A stretch of 64,000 nucleotides of DNA from Diplonema papillatum. Its lineage: Eukaryota > Euglenozoa > Diplonemea > Diplonemida > Diplonemidae. The stretch is from NCBI GenBank assembly GCA_030068145.1, contig JAPJBO010000013.1, positions 434,001 through 498,000 of the forward strand. Direction: 5' to 3'. Below the pieces are notes generated by a model that did no database searches, was not told where the DNA came from, and worked only from the letters and a program-made list of their open reading frames with translations. Positions within the stretch are counted from its first letter, which is position 1; each line of letters begins with the position of its first letter. The position numbers and the translations under genes were made by a program. This document shows positions 11,901-21,146 of this stretch, piece by piece.

Positions 11901-12781
11901 AAGCAGCTCCGACGAATCGGAGGCACCCGTCAAGAAGCCGGCGTCAAAACCACCGCCCAAGCCGCCGAAGCCAGCCTCCAAACCGGCGCGCAACGCCTTC
12001 GTCGACAGCAGCGACAGCAGCGACGACATCGTCATCAAGCCCAAGGCCGCAAAGCCCGTCCCGAAGACCGACCGGGTACATTTTATTATTTCTGTCATGA
12101 CTGGAGAAGTTCCGAACGAATTGCCATGTGTGAGCTTTGAAAGTGCCGGCTGCTGAAAGAGCAGGGCTTGCGTTGTACTGCGTTCCAAGCCGACACTGCA
12201 GTGCGGACCCACATGCGAGAATGCCCACAGGATCTACAGGGGAGCCGCGGTTAGCACCCGAGAGCGCCGCTCACGAGAACCTAAAACCTTACTGGCATCG
12301 CGCATGTCCTCAGAGCCAATCCTTTTCCCGAAGTTATTGCGCTTAACGATACGGCCGGTGCAAAACTTGCGGTAGCGCAGTGCTTGCGTCGGTGTGACTG
12401 TATGTGCAGCGAGCTGAGACTTGAACCTACATGCTGTACTTCCGTTGGTATGCCGGTGGCGCTCTCTCTCGCGAGGTGAGCTTGTGCTTTGTGCATGTAC
12501 CGGACTCGTGCGGAAGATCTGAAAAATGCACTAGCATGCATCACTTGCGCCGGAAGCACGGCAAACATGTCAGAAAGGTTCCCGTCCCAAGGGAGCGCTG
12601 CGCGCCCCTTATTCTCTGCGGAACCAAACCAATACCTCAGGCCCGATCCCGGTCGCGTTTCGAGTCGTCGTCAGACTCTGACGGCTACAAGCCGTCAACC
12701 GCCAGAGCTAAACCGGCGCCAAAGCAGGCGATATCGAAGACACCGGCAGCGGCCTTCGTCGATTCCGACTCCTCTGACTGA
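5937..12781 (+). CDS. Pseudokinase with coiled coil and Nopp140-like Ser/Asp tail (6 exons)
   Basis: Predicted exons are 5937-8678, 9688-9861, 10925-11002, 11233-11322, 11791-12075 and 12641-12781 (1169 aa). Every intron is GT-AG and phase 0; the start of exon 4 is the least certain. Residues about 10-300 have a protein-kinase fold: MPPEIL in the APE position, and DVFSIGATLHHALTG. The catalytic residues are gone: HRD is HRG (163-165), DFG is GFG (183-185), and no VAIK lysine is visible. It is therefore probably a pseudokinase. A coiled coil follows (about 310-475). Next come six repeats of about 39 residues with LDSSDS, DPLAAKPANQKPAPK and RRPAA. Exons 2-6 carry further motifs such as AFVDSSDSSD and KPAPK. 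Acidic Ser clusters between basic Lys/Pro stretches resemble Nopp140/NOLC1 and suit casein kinase 2 phosphorylation (known for that family; inferred here). An in-frame ATG at 5760 lies in low-complexity sequence, so I chose 5937. Confidence 0.75.
7596..8225 (+). repeat. Coding minisatellite, about 117-bp unit, six copies
   Basis: Six in-frame units encode variants of AALDSSDS(D/G)..., KD(V/A)PV, DPLAAKPANQKPAPK and ARRP. The unit length is a multiple of three, so copy number can change without shifting the frame. It lies in exon 1 of the pseudokinase gene. Confidence 0.8.
9911..10055 (+). repeat. Dispersed repeat R3 (intron 2 of the pseudokinase gene)
   Basis: Contains tagtaacaatgcattgtaag, gaacgaaagagaacg, ggcagcgtgtt, ttcactcactatcattcact and aggctaatcctcccccggca followed by cgtgcaaacaaa. 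A second copy is split by the foldback element (flanks of 53963-56141), and a fragment lies near 56340. Related 3' parts (ccggcacgcacaaac...) occur at 35190-35345, 35496-35640 and 47497-47570. Confidence 0.6.
10232..10630 (+). repeat. Interspersed tandem repeat of about 160 bp, three diverged copies
   Basis: The block aatcaaggctgtgatcgaag followed by ccgtgct...acgacaac...gtcaa-cacac recurs near 10232, 10397 and 10552. It lies in intron 2 of the pseudokinase gene. Confidence 0.6.
11364..11512 (+). repeat. Dispersed repeat R2 inside intron 4 of the pseudokinase gene
   Basis: Closely matches 3368-3545, including gaaccgcccaagtagga, tgatcatgatcatttgcc and ctctcgcggtgtacggttt. Confidence 0.7.
11528..11762 (+). 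repeat. 40-bp minisatellite in intron 4 of the pseudokinase gene
   Basis: About five copies of a 40-bp unit with acgatgaagtggtacatatt and acaaggaagtgacacgtgtt. Each half resembles the other, so the ancestral unit was probably 20 bp. It ends about 30 bp before the acceptor of exon 5. Confidence 0.8.
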
Positions 12782-13616
12782 GAGTGGGCGCGTCTGTGAA
12801 GTGACCAACGTGTACTACCTGCGGGTACTGTGCCGCCGCTTCTGATGGAGCTGTCGTGACGTCTCGCCGTCTTATCTCTTCCCTACCAGACAGACCAACA
12901 TGAGACTCCCCTTTGGCGGGACGTTGGTCTACCGGCTGTCAGGACTTAGCACCAGAGACGAAATGCCACGACGAGCACTACTCCGAGGCTCCCGCACCAG
13001 AACTCGATTCCCGCGTCTCTGCACATGAAAGGGAAAACTGTCGTGTTGGCTCCATGTGGGGTGCGGATGCCTCTCGGTAAGCTGCTTCGAACGTTCATCT
13101 TCTTTTCCTCGTAGCCCTGGGATAGTGAGACGACGAAAAGATTCGTTCGCCAAGCTTCCGAGTTACGGGGCAATCTTATCAAGCAACCGCAAGTAGCTGT
13201 TCAGTTGCGTTCTTCATGTCGTGTTTCGCTCACTGCTTTGCTCTGTGTACCAGCGCGCTTACCTTTTCCTTTGCCGGCACAAGCGCTAACGAACGTCGGC
13301 ACTCAAAACGGTCGCTCGATTTTTTGAGGCCTTCAATTGCGATCACAATCACAAGTCAAACCACAGTCAACAGTCGCACCAGAGGAAGACGAAGCTAGCG
13401 ACAACAATACGAGCCGACCCGGCGCGGGCGGTTTTCATCGAATTGCTGCGGAAGAGGGACACCTTGAAACAAGCCCGTAAACGCAAAAGCTATCTTAGCA
13501 AAGGACCAACCCGGCAGGCTGCAAACAAACAGAAAGACAAACAAAGGGAGTCTGAGGGACCGCCGCGCGAACTGCGGTCTGCCGCACTCGGGCCAAGGCA
13601 TTGAAAGTTTTAAAAG
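12782..13616. other. Interval between the pseudokinase and coiled-coil genes
   Basis: No gene is seen. The only structured part is a diverged copy of the next gene's 5' coding region at 13411-13464. Confidence 0.5.
13411..13464 (+). pseudogene. Truncated 5' copy of the coiled-coil gene
   Basis: gagccgacccggcgcgggcg and the following tttcatcgaattgctgcgg match 13684-13736 in the intact gene (gagccgaccgggcgcgggcg, tcatcgaagtgctgcggg). The copy is on the same strand about 270 bp upstream, is diverged, and is not read as an exon. Confidence 0.65.
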
Positions 13617-14495
13617 ATGCTGAACGAACGGATATACGACGCGAAGATCCGCGACCTGGAGAGCAAGTACTACACGCTGTCAGGAGCCGACCGGGCGCGG
13701 GCGGTGGTCATCGAAGTGCTGCGGGAAAGGGACGCGGTGGTAGAGGAGCTCCGGGAAGCGCTGGCGACCATCAACACGCTCCGGGACACCGTCGAGAAGG
13801 AGTCGAACGCGTTCTCAGCCGTGACGATCGAGCAGCAGCGGGAGCTCGACGAGCTGAGGCGGGCGCGAGCAGAAGCCGAGAAGACGCAGGCGAGTGCGTC
13901 GGAAGCCATCGACATCCACGAGACGCAGTCGGCGCGCATGCAGAGGCACATCGACGGTTTGTGCAAGGAACTGGAGGAGTTGCAGAAAAAGTGGACCGCC
14001 ACCGAGGCGACGTCGAGCACCGCGAGCGAAGACTTGGCGAGGCTTGAACGCCTCAAAGAAGAAGCCGAAACCAGCGCCGCCGTCTCCGAAGCGCGGAGGA
14101 TGGCCGCAGAGGAAGCCCAGCGCGTGACCGAGGCGGACGCCGCGGAGCTCCGAAAAACAGTCAAACTCCTCGAAGCGGAGCTGGGCAAAGTGGCCGGGTT
14201 CCAGCAGCTGCTGGCTGACGAGACCAGCAGGCTGCGGCCGAAGCCCCGCGCGAAGGCGCCGAGCCGGTCCGCGCTGCACCGCAGCGTGCTGTCCATCCCG
14301 CCCGACGTGGCCGGCGCCGTGCAGTACCTGTCGAAGGCGAGCCCCGCCGTCAAGTACGCGTTCGCCCGCGCGCCCCTCCCCGCCGCAGGCGGTGGGTCGT
14401 CGCGCGACGAAGCTGCCCTCGAAAAGTTCCGCTGGGCTTCGCCGAGTTTGAACAACAAGGCTAGCATCTTCTCAAAATACTACGTCAACGGCTGA
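13617..14495 (+). CDS. Coiled-coil protein, unknown function
   Basis: A single-exon frame of 292 residues starting MLNERIYDAKIRDLESKY. Residues 1 to about 205 are almost continuous heptad-rich coiled coil (ELREALATINTLRDTVEKE; LCKELEELQKKW; AEEAQRVTEADAAELRKT). The last 85 residues are not coiled and end FRWASPSLNNKASIFSKYY then VNG. No catalytic or zinc motif is visible. Structural or cytoskeletal use would be usual for such a protein but is not shown. The C-terminal third has two decayed tandem copies downstream, and a 5' piece is copied upstream. The start is the first ATG after an in-frame stop-rich leader. Confidence 0.75.
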   Translation: MLNERIYDAKIRDLESKYYTLSGADRARAVVIEVLRERDAVVEELREALATINTLRDTVEKESNAFSAVTIEQQRELDELRRARAEAEKTQASASEAIDIHETQSARMQRHIDGLCKELEELQKKWTATEATSSTASEDLARLERLKEEAETSAAVSEARRMAAEEAQRVTEADAAELRKTVKLLEAELGKVAGFQQLLADETSRLRPKPRAKAPSRSALHRSVLSIPPDVAGAVQYLSKASPAVKYAFARAPLPAAGGGSSRDEAALEKFRWASPSLNNKASIFSKYYVNG

Positions 14496-15180
14496 TGCAT
14501 GATTAGCACGGCTGTTATTTTCATCGCCGGCATGCGCAGGGTTGAAAGACGCTGAGAAAAGGCCGAAAGCACGGGAAAGAAGAACCTCAACAACCTCGGC
14601 TACAACTACCTTTTGGATGGCATCGCGACATCGATCCGTGACACGAAGTAGCTCTTGCAGAAGGCCGAGCCGGTCTGCACTGCACCGCAGCGTGCTATCC
14701 ATCGCGCCCGACGTCGCCGGCGCCGTGCAGTACCTGCCGAAGGCGAGCCCCTCCCCGCCGCAGGCGGTGGGTCGCGGGACGAAGCTGCCCTCGAAAAGTT
14801 CCGCTGGGCTTCGCCGAGTTTGAACAACAAGGCAAGCATCTTCTCAAAATCCTACGTCAACGGCTGATGCATGCGCACCAGCCGTTGCTAGGCAGTGCTG
14901 TCGGGGTTGAACGACGCTTTGCTAGGTTAGCAAGAAGAGGTTTGCCGAAAGCACGGAAAGGAAGACCTTCTTGGCATGAACAACCTCGGTTACAACTACT
15001 TTTTTTGAATGGCATCGCCCCGACGTGGCCGGCGCTGTGCAGTACCTGTCGAAGGCGAGCCCCTCCCCGCCGCAGGCGGTGGGTCGTCGCGACGAAGCTG
15101 CCCTCGAAAAGTTCCGCTGGGCTTCGCCGTCTTCGAACAGCAAGGCAAGCATCTTCTCGAAATCCTACGTCAACGGCTGA
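14496..15180 (+). pseudogene. Two tandem decayed copies of the coiled-coil gene's 3' end
   Basis: 14664-14867 and 15015-15180 repeat the coding sequence for the last 55-80 residues (gacgt(g/c)gccggcgc(c/t)gtgcagtac, caacaaggc(t/a)agcatcttctc, tacgtcaacggctgatgcat). Each copy is preceded by a shared 3'-flank block (gccgaaagcacgg, aacaacctcgg(c/t)tacaactac), so the duplicated unit is C-terminal coding plus 3' flank, about 310-370 bp. Small deletions put the first copy's SALHRSVLSIAPDVAGAVQY out of frame with its end. Confidence 0.8.
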
Positions 15181-16064
15181 TGCATGATCAGTCGAGAGAG
15201 ACGGAATGCCGGTCCCTGGTCCAACGATCCAAGGTTGACTGTCATTGCGTGTGCTTCTACCTTGTAGTGCTTGACTTCATCCCGGCTCCTCGTCTTCAAG
15301 CACGGTTCTACATCTTTTTCATCAAGAAGGGAATCTTCTGCAAGAAACAACAGGCACCGCAAATAACGTGTCCGCTTATCGAACACGTAGTGTGTGCAAT
15401 ACGAATGAAATAGCAATCTGTCCTCTTCTCGGCACCAGTCGCTTTGTAGCTCCCCAGTGCGGTGTTCGCTTCCCTCACTGTCGCGGATTGTTGATACACG
15501 GTAGATCCTCTTTCTTTCGCCTTCTCTGAGCCTTTCTCCTTCGTTTTTGCCGGACACGGCTTGGTCAGCATCGCGATCCTTTGAGTGCGCGTATCACAAG
15601 GTGTACGTACGGACGAAGAAGCCCGCGTGGGGCAGTTGACGGTTCCGGTACGCCTTGGCCTGAGAAAAACGTCTCGCCCAATGAATCGCAAAGTGCCCGG
15701 CCAGCTATCTGCACATGTATTCCGACGTTGACGACGCAATGGCAGGCGACAACGTCAAGCAGCCTGAGCGCTGCAAGTGCACGATATTCGACGACGAGCG
15801 GGGGCTAAATGTTCGGAAGGAAGGACAAGTGGCCTTTTCTGGCACCGTCGTTCGTCAGTTAAGTCAGCGTGTCGGTGCCGAGCACCCAAAACGCACGAGT
15901 GGGCGTGATACGCAAGAACTGCCCTAACGTCACCGCGCTTTCTCGTCGGTAAGAGACCATCACAAAAGAGCTGAGAGAACTCGATTCCTCGTTACTTCAT
16001 GCTTTATCACTCAAAAGAAAGGGGCCCGGCCAAAGGGAGCGGGGGACGGTGGTAAGGTGGCGCA
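15181..16064. other. Interval upstream of the PH-FYVE gene
   Basis: About 880 bp with no recognisable gene or named repeat. It must contain the start region of the PH-FYVE gene, but I see no distinct promoter motif. Confidence 0.4.
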
Positions 16065-17952
16065 ATGTTCGGCTCGGCGGAAGAAGACGGCTACGGCGAG
16101 CCGCCGGTGAAGCCGAACTTCAACCAGCTGCCGCACCAGACGTTCGTGCGCATAATGGACAAGCTCTCGAGCCACGGCGTGAAGCAGAAGCGCGCCATCC
16201 TCGTGAGCGATACGGTGGTCGTGGTGTGCGACGCACACAGGTTTCGGGTGAGAAGGGTCATCCGCGTCCAGGATATCGCTGGGGCTTTCAAACAGGTCGA
16301 CCCCATCCACCCGGCTCTGGGGAAGACACGTTGCGCCGTTCTGCTGTGCGTGCCGTCGGGCGGTTCGCACGACCTGATCCTCATGCAGCCGCGCGAGAAG
16401 AAAGCGGGCTACGCGACGATGGACGACATGACGCTGTTCCTGCGCGCGGTGTCGCAAGCGAAGGCCAACTTCAACCAGAGGCTGCCCGTCAAAACGCTGC
16501 CCGCCGGCCAAGCGGGGAAGGCAGCCCGGGACAGCATCGTCAATCACGCGTTTCTCGTCAAGGACAAGACGTTCGTTTCGCCGAACGAGAGCGTCGAGAC
16601 CATCCTCGACAAGTACGCGCGGAAGACCAGCACTGTCATCACCAGCCCGCCGCTACCGGCGTCTCCAGATGCGGATAGGTGTGCTATGACTCGGGCGGCT
16701 GAGCTTTCTTCAGTGTGAACAATGCGTTGTGTTGATGCTCAAAATAGTAGTTGACAGTGTCTACATGAGACTTACCAGGGCCAACCCAATTCTGACTGTC
16801 GTCGACAACGAAATACGAGAGTTTGTAGCACCCATCCGGATCAGCTCGCATCGGGGAGGTGACGCTACCCACCTGCACGAGGTGTAGCGGATACGCAATG
16901 GAACCAAACAAGGAATTCTCCGTCGGATACTCAAAAAGATTTTCCCAGCCCAGCCAGCCCAAAGGATCCTGATGGGCGTTCGTAGTGCCTCGTGGGATTC
17001 CCTCGATGCATCGCAAAATGAAAGGAATTTTGTACGTACATTACTTGCGTGGGGGTCCACATTAAACAGCAAAACAAAACACAGTGACTCGCGCACGTCT
17101 GAAGACATGTCGCCTTCCGGGCGCAAGGTGTCGTTCGGCGGCGTCGAGAACCGGATTCTGCTAGACGAGTCGACGGACACAGTCGCAGCGACGCTGCCAG
17201 GCACAGACGGGACGGGGGGCAGCGCGAGCCCGAGCTCAGCGTTCAGCGGGGCCGGCAGCCCCGCGCCTTGGCAGCCGGACGACGCGCGGAAGAAGTGCTC
17301 CGTCTGCGAGACGCGGTTCACGCAGTTCTCCCGCCGCCGGCACCACTGCCGAAAGTGCGGCCAGCTGGTGTGCTACCGGTGCAGCCCGTACAACCAGCCG
17401 GTCGCCGGGTACTCCAGCCCCGTGCGAGTTTGCACCACTTGCTACCACGAGTCCTCATTCGACCCCGACCATCGCCCTGCCCCCGTACCCCGCACGATCA
17501 CACCTTCTCAGTCATCCCGGTCGTCTGTTGACGACGACGAAGAAGGCAGCCCGCCACCAAAACGCGCGGATCCCAGCACATCGACGTCATTGAATCCCAT
17601 TCCTTCGGAACCCGTGGACACCCCCCAGCCCCAGGTCACCTTCGTGTTCCCGAACGACGAGGCCGAAGAGAAGAAGAAGCGGCAGGAGCGCCGGCGGAAG
17701 CGGCGCGAAAAACGGCGGAGGGCCGAGCGAAAACGGGCCGAGCGGCCTGCCGCTGACTCGGGCTTCGAGATGCAGCCGTGGCAGCGCCCCGTGTACGTCA
17801 ACCCGCACGTCGCGAAGAGGCACGCGGACGCGTTTTGGGTCGAGTTCATGAAAGAGTACGACATCTCCGAGCGGGCCGCGTCGCAGTACGACTGCTACCG
17901 GCAGCAAGCCGCCTCTGTATTGCCTCCCCGGCAGTTCACTCCCATGTGCTGA
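16065..17952 (+). CDS. PH-like domain plus FYVE zinc-finger protein (2 exons)
   Basis: Predicted exons are 16065-16678 and 17085-17952 (493 aa). The donor ag|gtgtgc and acceptor cacag|t join in phase 2 and restore a Ser codon. Exon 1 (about residues 20-130) looks like a PH-type lipid-binding barrel (KQKRAILVSDTVVVVC, FRVRRVIRVQDIAGAF). Exon 2 has a complete FYVE finger at about 267-325: WQPD, CSVC, RRRHHCRKCG, CYRC and RVCTTC. FYVE fingers with WxxD, R(R/K)HHCRxCG and RVC bind phosphatidylinositol 3-phosphate on endosomes (established). A Lys/Arg/Glu-rich stretch and a conserved-looking C-terminus (DAFWVEFMKEYDISERAASQ) follow. An endosomal adaptor role is inferred. If the splice is wrong, these are two adjacent genes. 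Partial copies of exon 2 follow downstream. Confidence 0.75.
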
Positions 17953-18704
17953 AGCGGCGGGAAATGGGGTGAGGAACAGACGGGACGGGGGGCGGCGCGA
18001 GTCCGAGCGTAGCGTTCAGCGGGGCCGGCAGCCCCGCGCCTTGGCAGCCGGACGATACGCGGAAGAGGTGCTCCGTGTGCGAGACGTTGTTCACCCGTAT
18101 TGCCCTGAAACATGGTACCTCCATGGGGCGATGCCGGACCGAAAGGTTCCAGTTGCCGGGGATTCGCACCCGGCCGACGACCCATGTTTCACCTCGAAGG
18201 ACGAGCACAAGATGGTGACACCACTGCCGAAAGTGTGGCCAGCTGTGCTACCGGTGCAGCCCGGGTACTCCAGCCCCGGACGCCTTTTGGGTCGGGTTCA
18301 TGAAACAGTACGACATCTCCGAGCGGGCCGCGTCGCAGTACGACTGCTACTAGCAGCAAGCCGCCTCTGTATTGCCTCCCCGGCAGTTCACTCCCATGTG
18401 CTGAAGCGGCGGGAAATGAGACGGGACGGGGGGCGGCGCGAGTCCGAGCGTAGCGTTCAGCGGGGCCGGCAGCCCCGCGCCTTGGCAGCAGGACGATGCG
18501 CGGAAGAAGTGCTCCGTGTGCGAGACGTTGATTACCCGTATTGCCCTGAAACATGGTACCTCCGTGGGGCGATGACGGAAGCCAAAGAGTACCTGGGCCT
18601 GGATCCAATCGCCGGGGATTCGCACCCGGCCGACGACCCATGTTTCACCTCCTCGAAGGACGAGCACGAGACGGTGCGCAGATGGTGACACAGTGCGGCC
18701 AGCT

Positions 18705-18741
<37 letters not shown>

Positions 18742-19095
18742 TCCAAATGCCTCGTCTTCTAATTAAAGACGCGCATGAATGGACCAATGAGATTCCTTCT
18801 GTCCCTACCTACTATCTGGCGAAACAGCAGTCAAGAGAACGGACTTGAAACTGTCAGCGGGGAAAGAAGACCTTGTGTGCTACCGATGCAGCCCGTACAA
18901 CCAGCCGGTCGAGCCCCGTGCGAGTTTGCACCACGTGCTACCACGAGTCGTCATTCGACCCCGACCATGGCCCTGCCTCCGTACCACGCACGATCAAACC
19001 TTCTCAGTCATCCCGGTCGTCTGTTGACGACGACGAAGAAGGCAGCCCGCCACCAAAACGCGTGGATCCCAGCACATCGACGCAGCTGCTTTGGA
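17953..19095 (+). pseudogene. Three decayed partial copies of the FYVE gene's 3' part
   Basis: 17976-18418 and 18419-18720 repeat the start of the FYVE coding part (ttcagcggggccggcagccc, ccttggcagc(c/a)ggacga). The first also repeats the C-terminal coding end (cagttcactcccatgtgctg). Both contain the same extra segment beginning tattgccctgaaacatggta, absent from the parent gene, so one copy was made from the other after that insertion. 18860-19095 is a third piece covering the end of the finger and the following Ser-rich region (tcatcccggtcgtctgttga). None is a full FYVE gene. Confidence 0.8.
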
Positions 19096-19207
19096 TCCGA
19101 ATGGAAGGATGGAAATATCGAGGTAGAGGGGAAAATACAATGTTAACACAACCTGATTTGTTAGTGTGTCTTGTCGTGTAGGGATAGACCCGCAGGACCC
19201 TCGCGTC

Positions 19208-19305
19208 CGTTCAACACGTTCGGTAGTTACAGCACTTGGGATCCCTTCGGTTCTTTGTCTGGCAGCATGCGTCGAGCATCTCCTGCCAAGCTGGCGCTTA
19301 TGTAA
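19208..19305 (+). repeat. Dispersed repeat R9, plus copy
   Basis: Matches the reverse complement of 2800-2899 (ttcggtagttacagcacttg, ggttctttgtctggcagc). Confidence 0.45.
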
Positions 19306-19423
19306 AAGGCGCTTCTGCGAAATCGTGCTGGTGAAGTTGCGCGATAGCTAGTTGTTGGGGGTTTGCTGCCCGAACCCGGTTCCTATAATGCGCCCTCACA
19401 CTGCATTGTCGTGCTCGGCGAGG

Positions 19424-19650
19424 ATGCATGCAATGTGTGAGGAACTTGAACCGCCCGAGTGGTACCTGATCAGCTGCCGCCCGTATCACGTCCCGGATCC
19501 CGAGGTAGATAGTGCAGTACTGTACCCACAACTTTCCCACAATGTGGTCAGAATTGCCACAACATTTACCCGCACTTCAGGAGCAGTTGTGGGTGCGCAG
19601 TACTGGGTAGTCTTTCTCCTCTCTCCAACTCTCTCGCGGTGTACGGTCTA
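19424..19650 (+). repeat. Diverged R2 copy holding an inverted-repeat hairpin element
   Basis: The outer parts match R2 (gcaatgtgtgagga, gaaccgcccgag, ctctcgcggtgtacggt). Between them, about 19515-19606, two arms are inverted (gtactgtacccacaact and agttgtgggtgcgcagtact), with ccacaatgtggtcagaattg inside. A truncated relative of this inner element is at 53700-53830. It looks like a small MITE nested in R2. Confidence 0.5.
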
Positions 19651-20020
19651 TCTTTTGCTGCAACGCGTCATGGTGCCGTGTTCCGGAAACGGGGCACGGC
19701 CGCGCACAGCATTGTACTTGTCGAATATCTTGTTGTCCTTGTTTTGAATCGTCGTTTTTTCCAAGCCACCTTTTTCTTCTGAAGAATGCACCCCGCTTGC
19801 TTCGCATTCTTTCGGGTTAGGCCGACACGAAGAGAACAAGCAAAACGCATTTTCGCGCATTTCGTTTGCGATCACTCGAGGGACAGCAGGAAAAAGCACA
19901 ACCCAAGGCGCCGTGGGAAAGCAATGCACGACGCAAGTGTTTGCGCCATTTCATCAAACTGGTCAGTACAAAGTGGTCGGGGCGACCGGAAACTGCTCAA
20001 ACATCGACATTGACGACCTG

Positions 20021-20371
20021 CTGCAGGTAGTAGGGAGTAAACTGGGCGTTAAACCCCCGCTGCAGGTAGTAGGGAGTAAACTGGGCGTTAAACCCCCGCT
20101 GCAGGTAGGAGGGAGTAAACTGGGCGTTAAACCCCCGCTGCAGGTAGTAGGGAGTAAACTGGGCGTTAAACCCCCGCTGCAGGTAGTAGGGAGTAAACTG
20201 GGCGTTAAACCCCCGCTGCAGGTAGTAGGGAGTAAACTGGGCGTTAAACCCCCGCTGCAGGTAGTAGGGAGTAAACTGGGCGTTAAACCCCCGCTGCAGG
20301 TAGTAGGGAGTAAACTGGGCGTTAAACCCCCGCTGCAGGTAGTAGGGAGTAAACTGGGCGTTAAACCCCCG
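20021..20371 (+). repeat. 39-bp minisatellite, exactly nine copies, upstream of the zinc-ribbon gene
   Basis: Nine near-identical units start ctgcaggtagtagggagtaa and end actgggcgttaaacccccg; one unit has tagga for tagta. A tenth, truncated unit (20457-20486) directly precedes the gene's ATG, with the same lead-in (attgacgacctgctgcaggt). The unit is 13 codons long and stays open in one frame on each strand, but this follows from its length and I do not call a protein. Confidence 0.9.
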
Positions 20372-20488
20372 GATCCCCAAGTGAGCTTGCACTCTAAAAA
20401 CCCTTGTGGCCCACCAGAAACACGTGGGCATCTCAAGCATCCGCATTGACGACCTGCTGCAGGTAGGAGGGAGTAAACTGGGCGTAAC

Positions 20489-20968
20489 ATGGATGGGATG
20501 GCGTACGAGCGAATGAGGCAGCTGGAGTCGCGGATCGGCGAGATCGAGAAGCGGCAGAGGCAGTTCACGGAGGCTGTCACCTCGCGGCTGCGGGACGTCG
20601 AAGGCGCGTCCCGGCAGCAGTCGGACCAGCAGAAGGAGCTCGCGAACCTGCTGCTCGAGCTCACGGCCCACGGGAACGCGTTCCCGGCCGCGGCGGCCGC
20701 CGCCGCCGCCGAGACGGGCACTTGCGGCGAGGACCCCGACGGATCGAGCGGCCGGCGGGGCAGCAAACAGGGCGCGCCGGCCCCCCCCGGCGAGCACGGA
20801 GCCGGGGGCAAGGAGCCCCGGTTCTGCTACAACTGCGGGTCCGGCCGGGTGCACTCAGCCCGATTCTGCCAGATGTGCGGCGTTACCTTCGGCCCGTCCC
20901 CCGACGCGGCGTATGATCCCGCGCCGGCCAACCAGCGGCACTCGTGGACTTACTCGAAGGCGGGTTAG
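20489..20968 (+). CDS. Small coiled-coil plus zinc-ribbon protein
   Basis: A single-exon frame of 159 residues. Residues 1-60 form a charged helix or coiled coil (MRQLESRIGEIEKRQRQFTE...SDQQKELANLLLEL). A poly-Ala stretch and a Gly/Pro-rich linker follow. Residues about 111-133 contain CYNCGSGRVHSARFCQMCG, two CxxC knuckles spaced as in zinc-ribbon domains. Such ribbons bind zinc and usually mediate protein or nucleic-acid contacts; the partner is unknown. The ATG follows a truncated copy of the upstream 39-bp repeat. The ribbon-coding half plus 3' flank is repeated twice downstream. Confidence 0.7.
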   Translation: MDGMAYERMRQLESRIGEIEKRQRQFTEAVTSRLRDVEGASRQQSDQQKELANLLLELTAHGNAFPAAAAAAAAETGTCGEDPDGSSGRRGSKQGAPAPPGEHGAGGKEPRFCYNCGSGRVHSARFCQMCGVTFGPSPDAAYDPAPANQRHSWTYSKAG

Positions 20969-21146
20969 CCTCACACTTGCGCTCCGACCGCAGTGTCTCC
21001 GCGAGGCGCGGCGCAAGGAACCGCATGCATCCCGCCCTCGGGCTTCATTGGAAGCTGGAGTATCCTAGCAAGACGCCCGTAAGCCTAGCCAAAAAGAAGA
21101 ACAAGAGAGAGCCCGTAGCGAAACAAAGACGGCCATTCCCCGCTAG

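Noticed and set aside
12421-12500. tRNA-like B box (ggttcaagtctc) on the minus strand
   Set aside because: No matching A box or acceptor pairing was found.
19913-20449. Open frames of 178-285 codons on both strands across the 39-bp repeat
   Set aside because: They are open because the unit is 13 codons long without a stop. The repeated peptide has no homologous motif and the frames lack normal gene ends.
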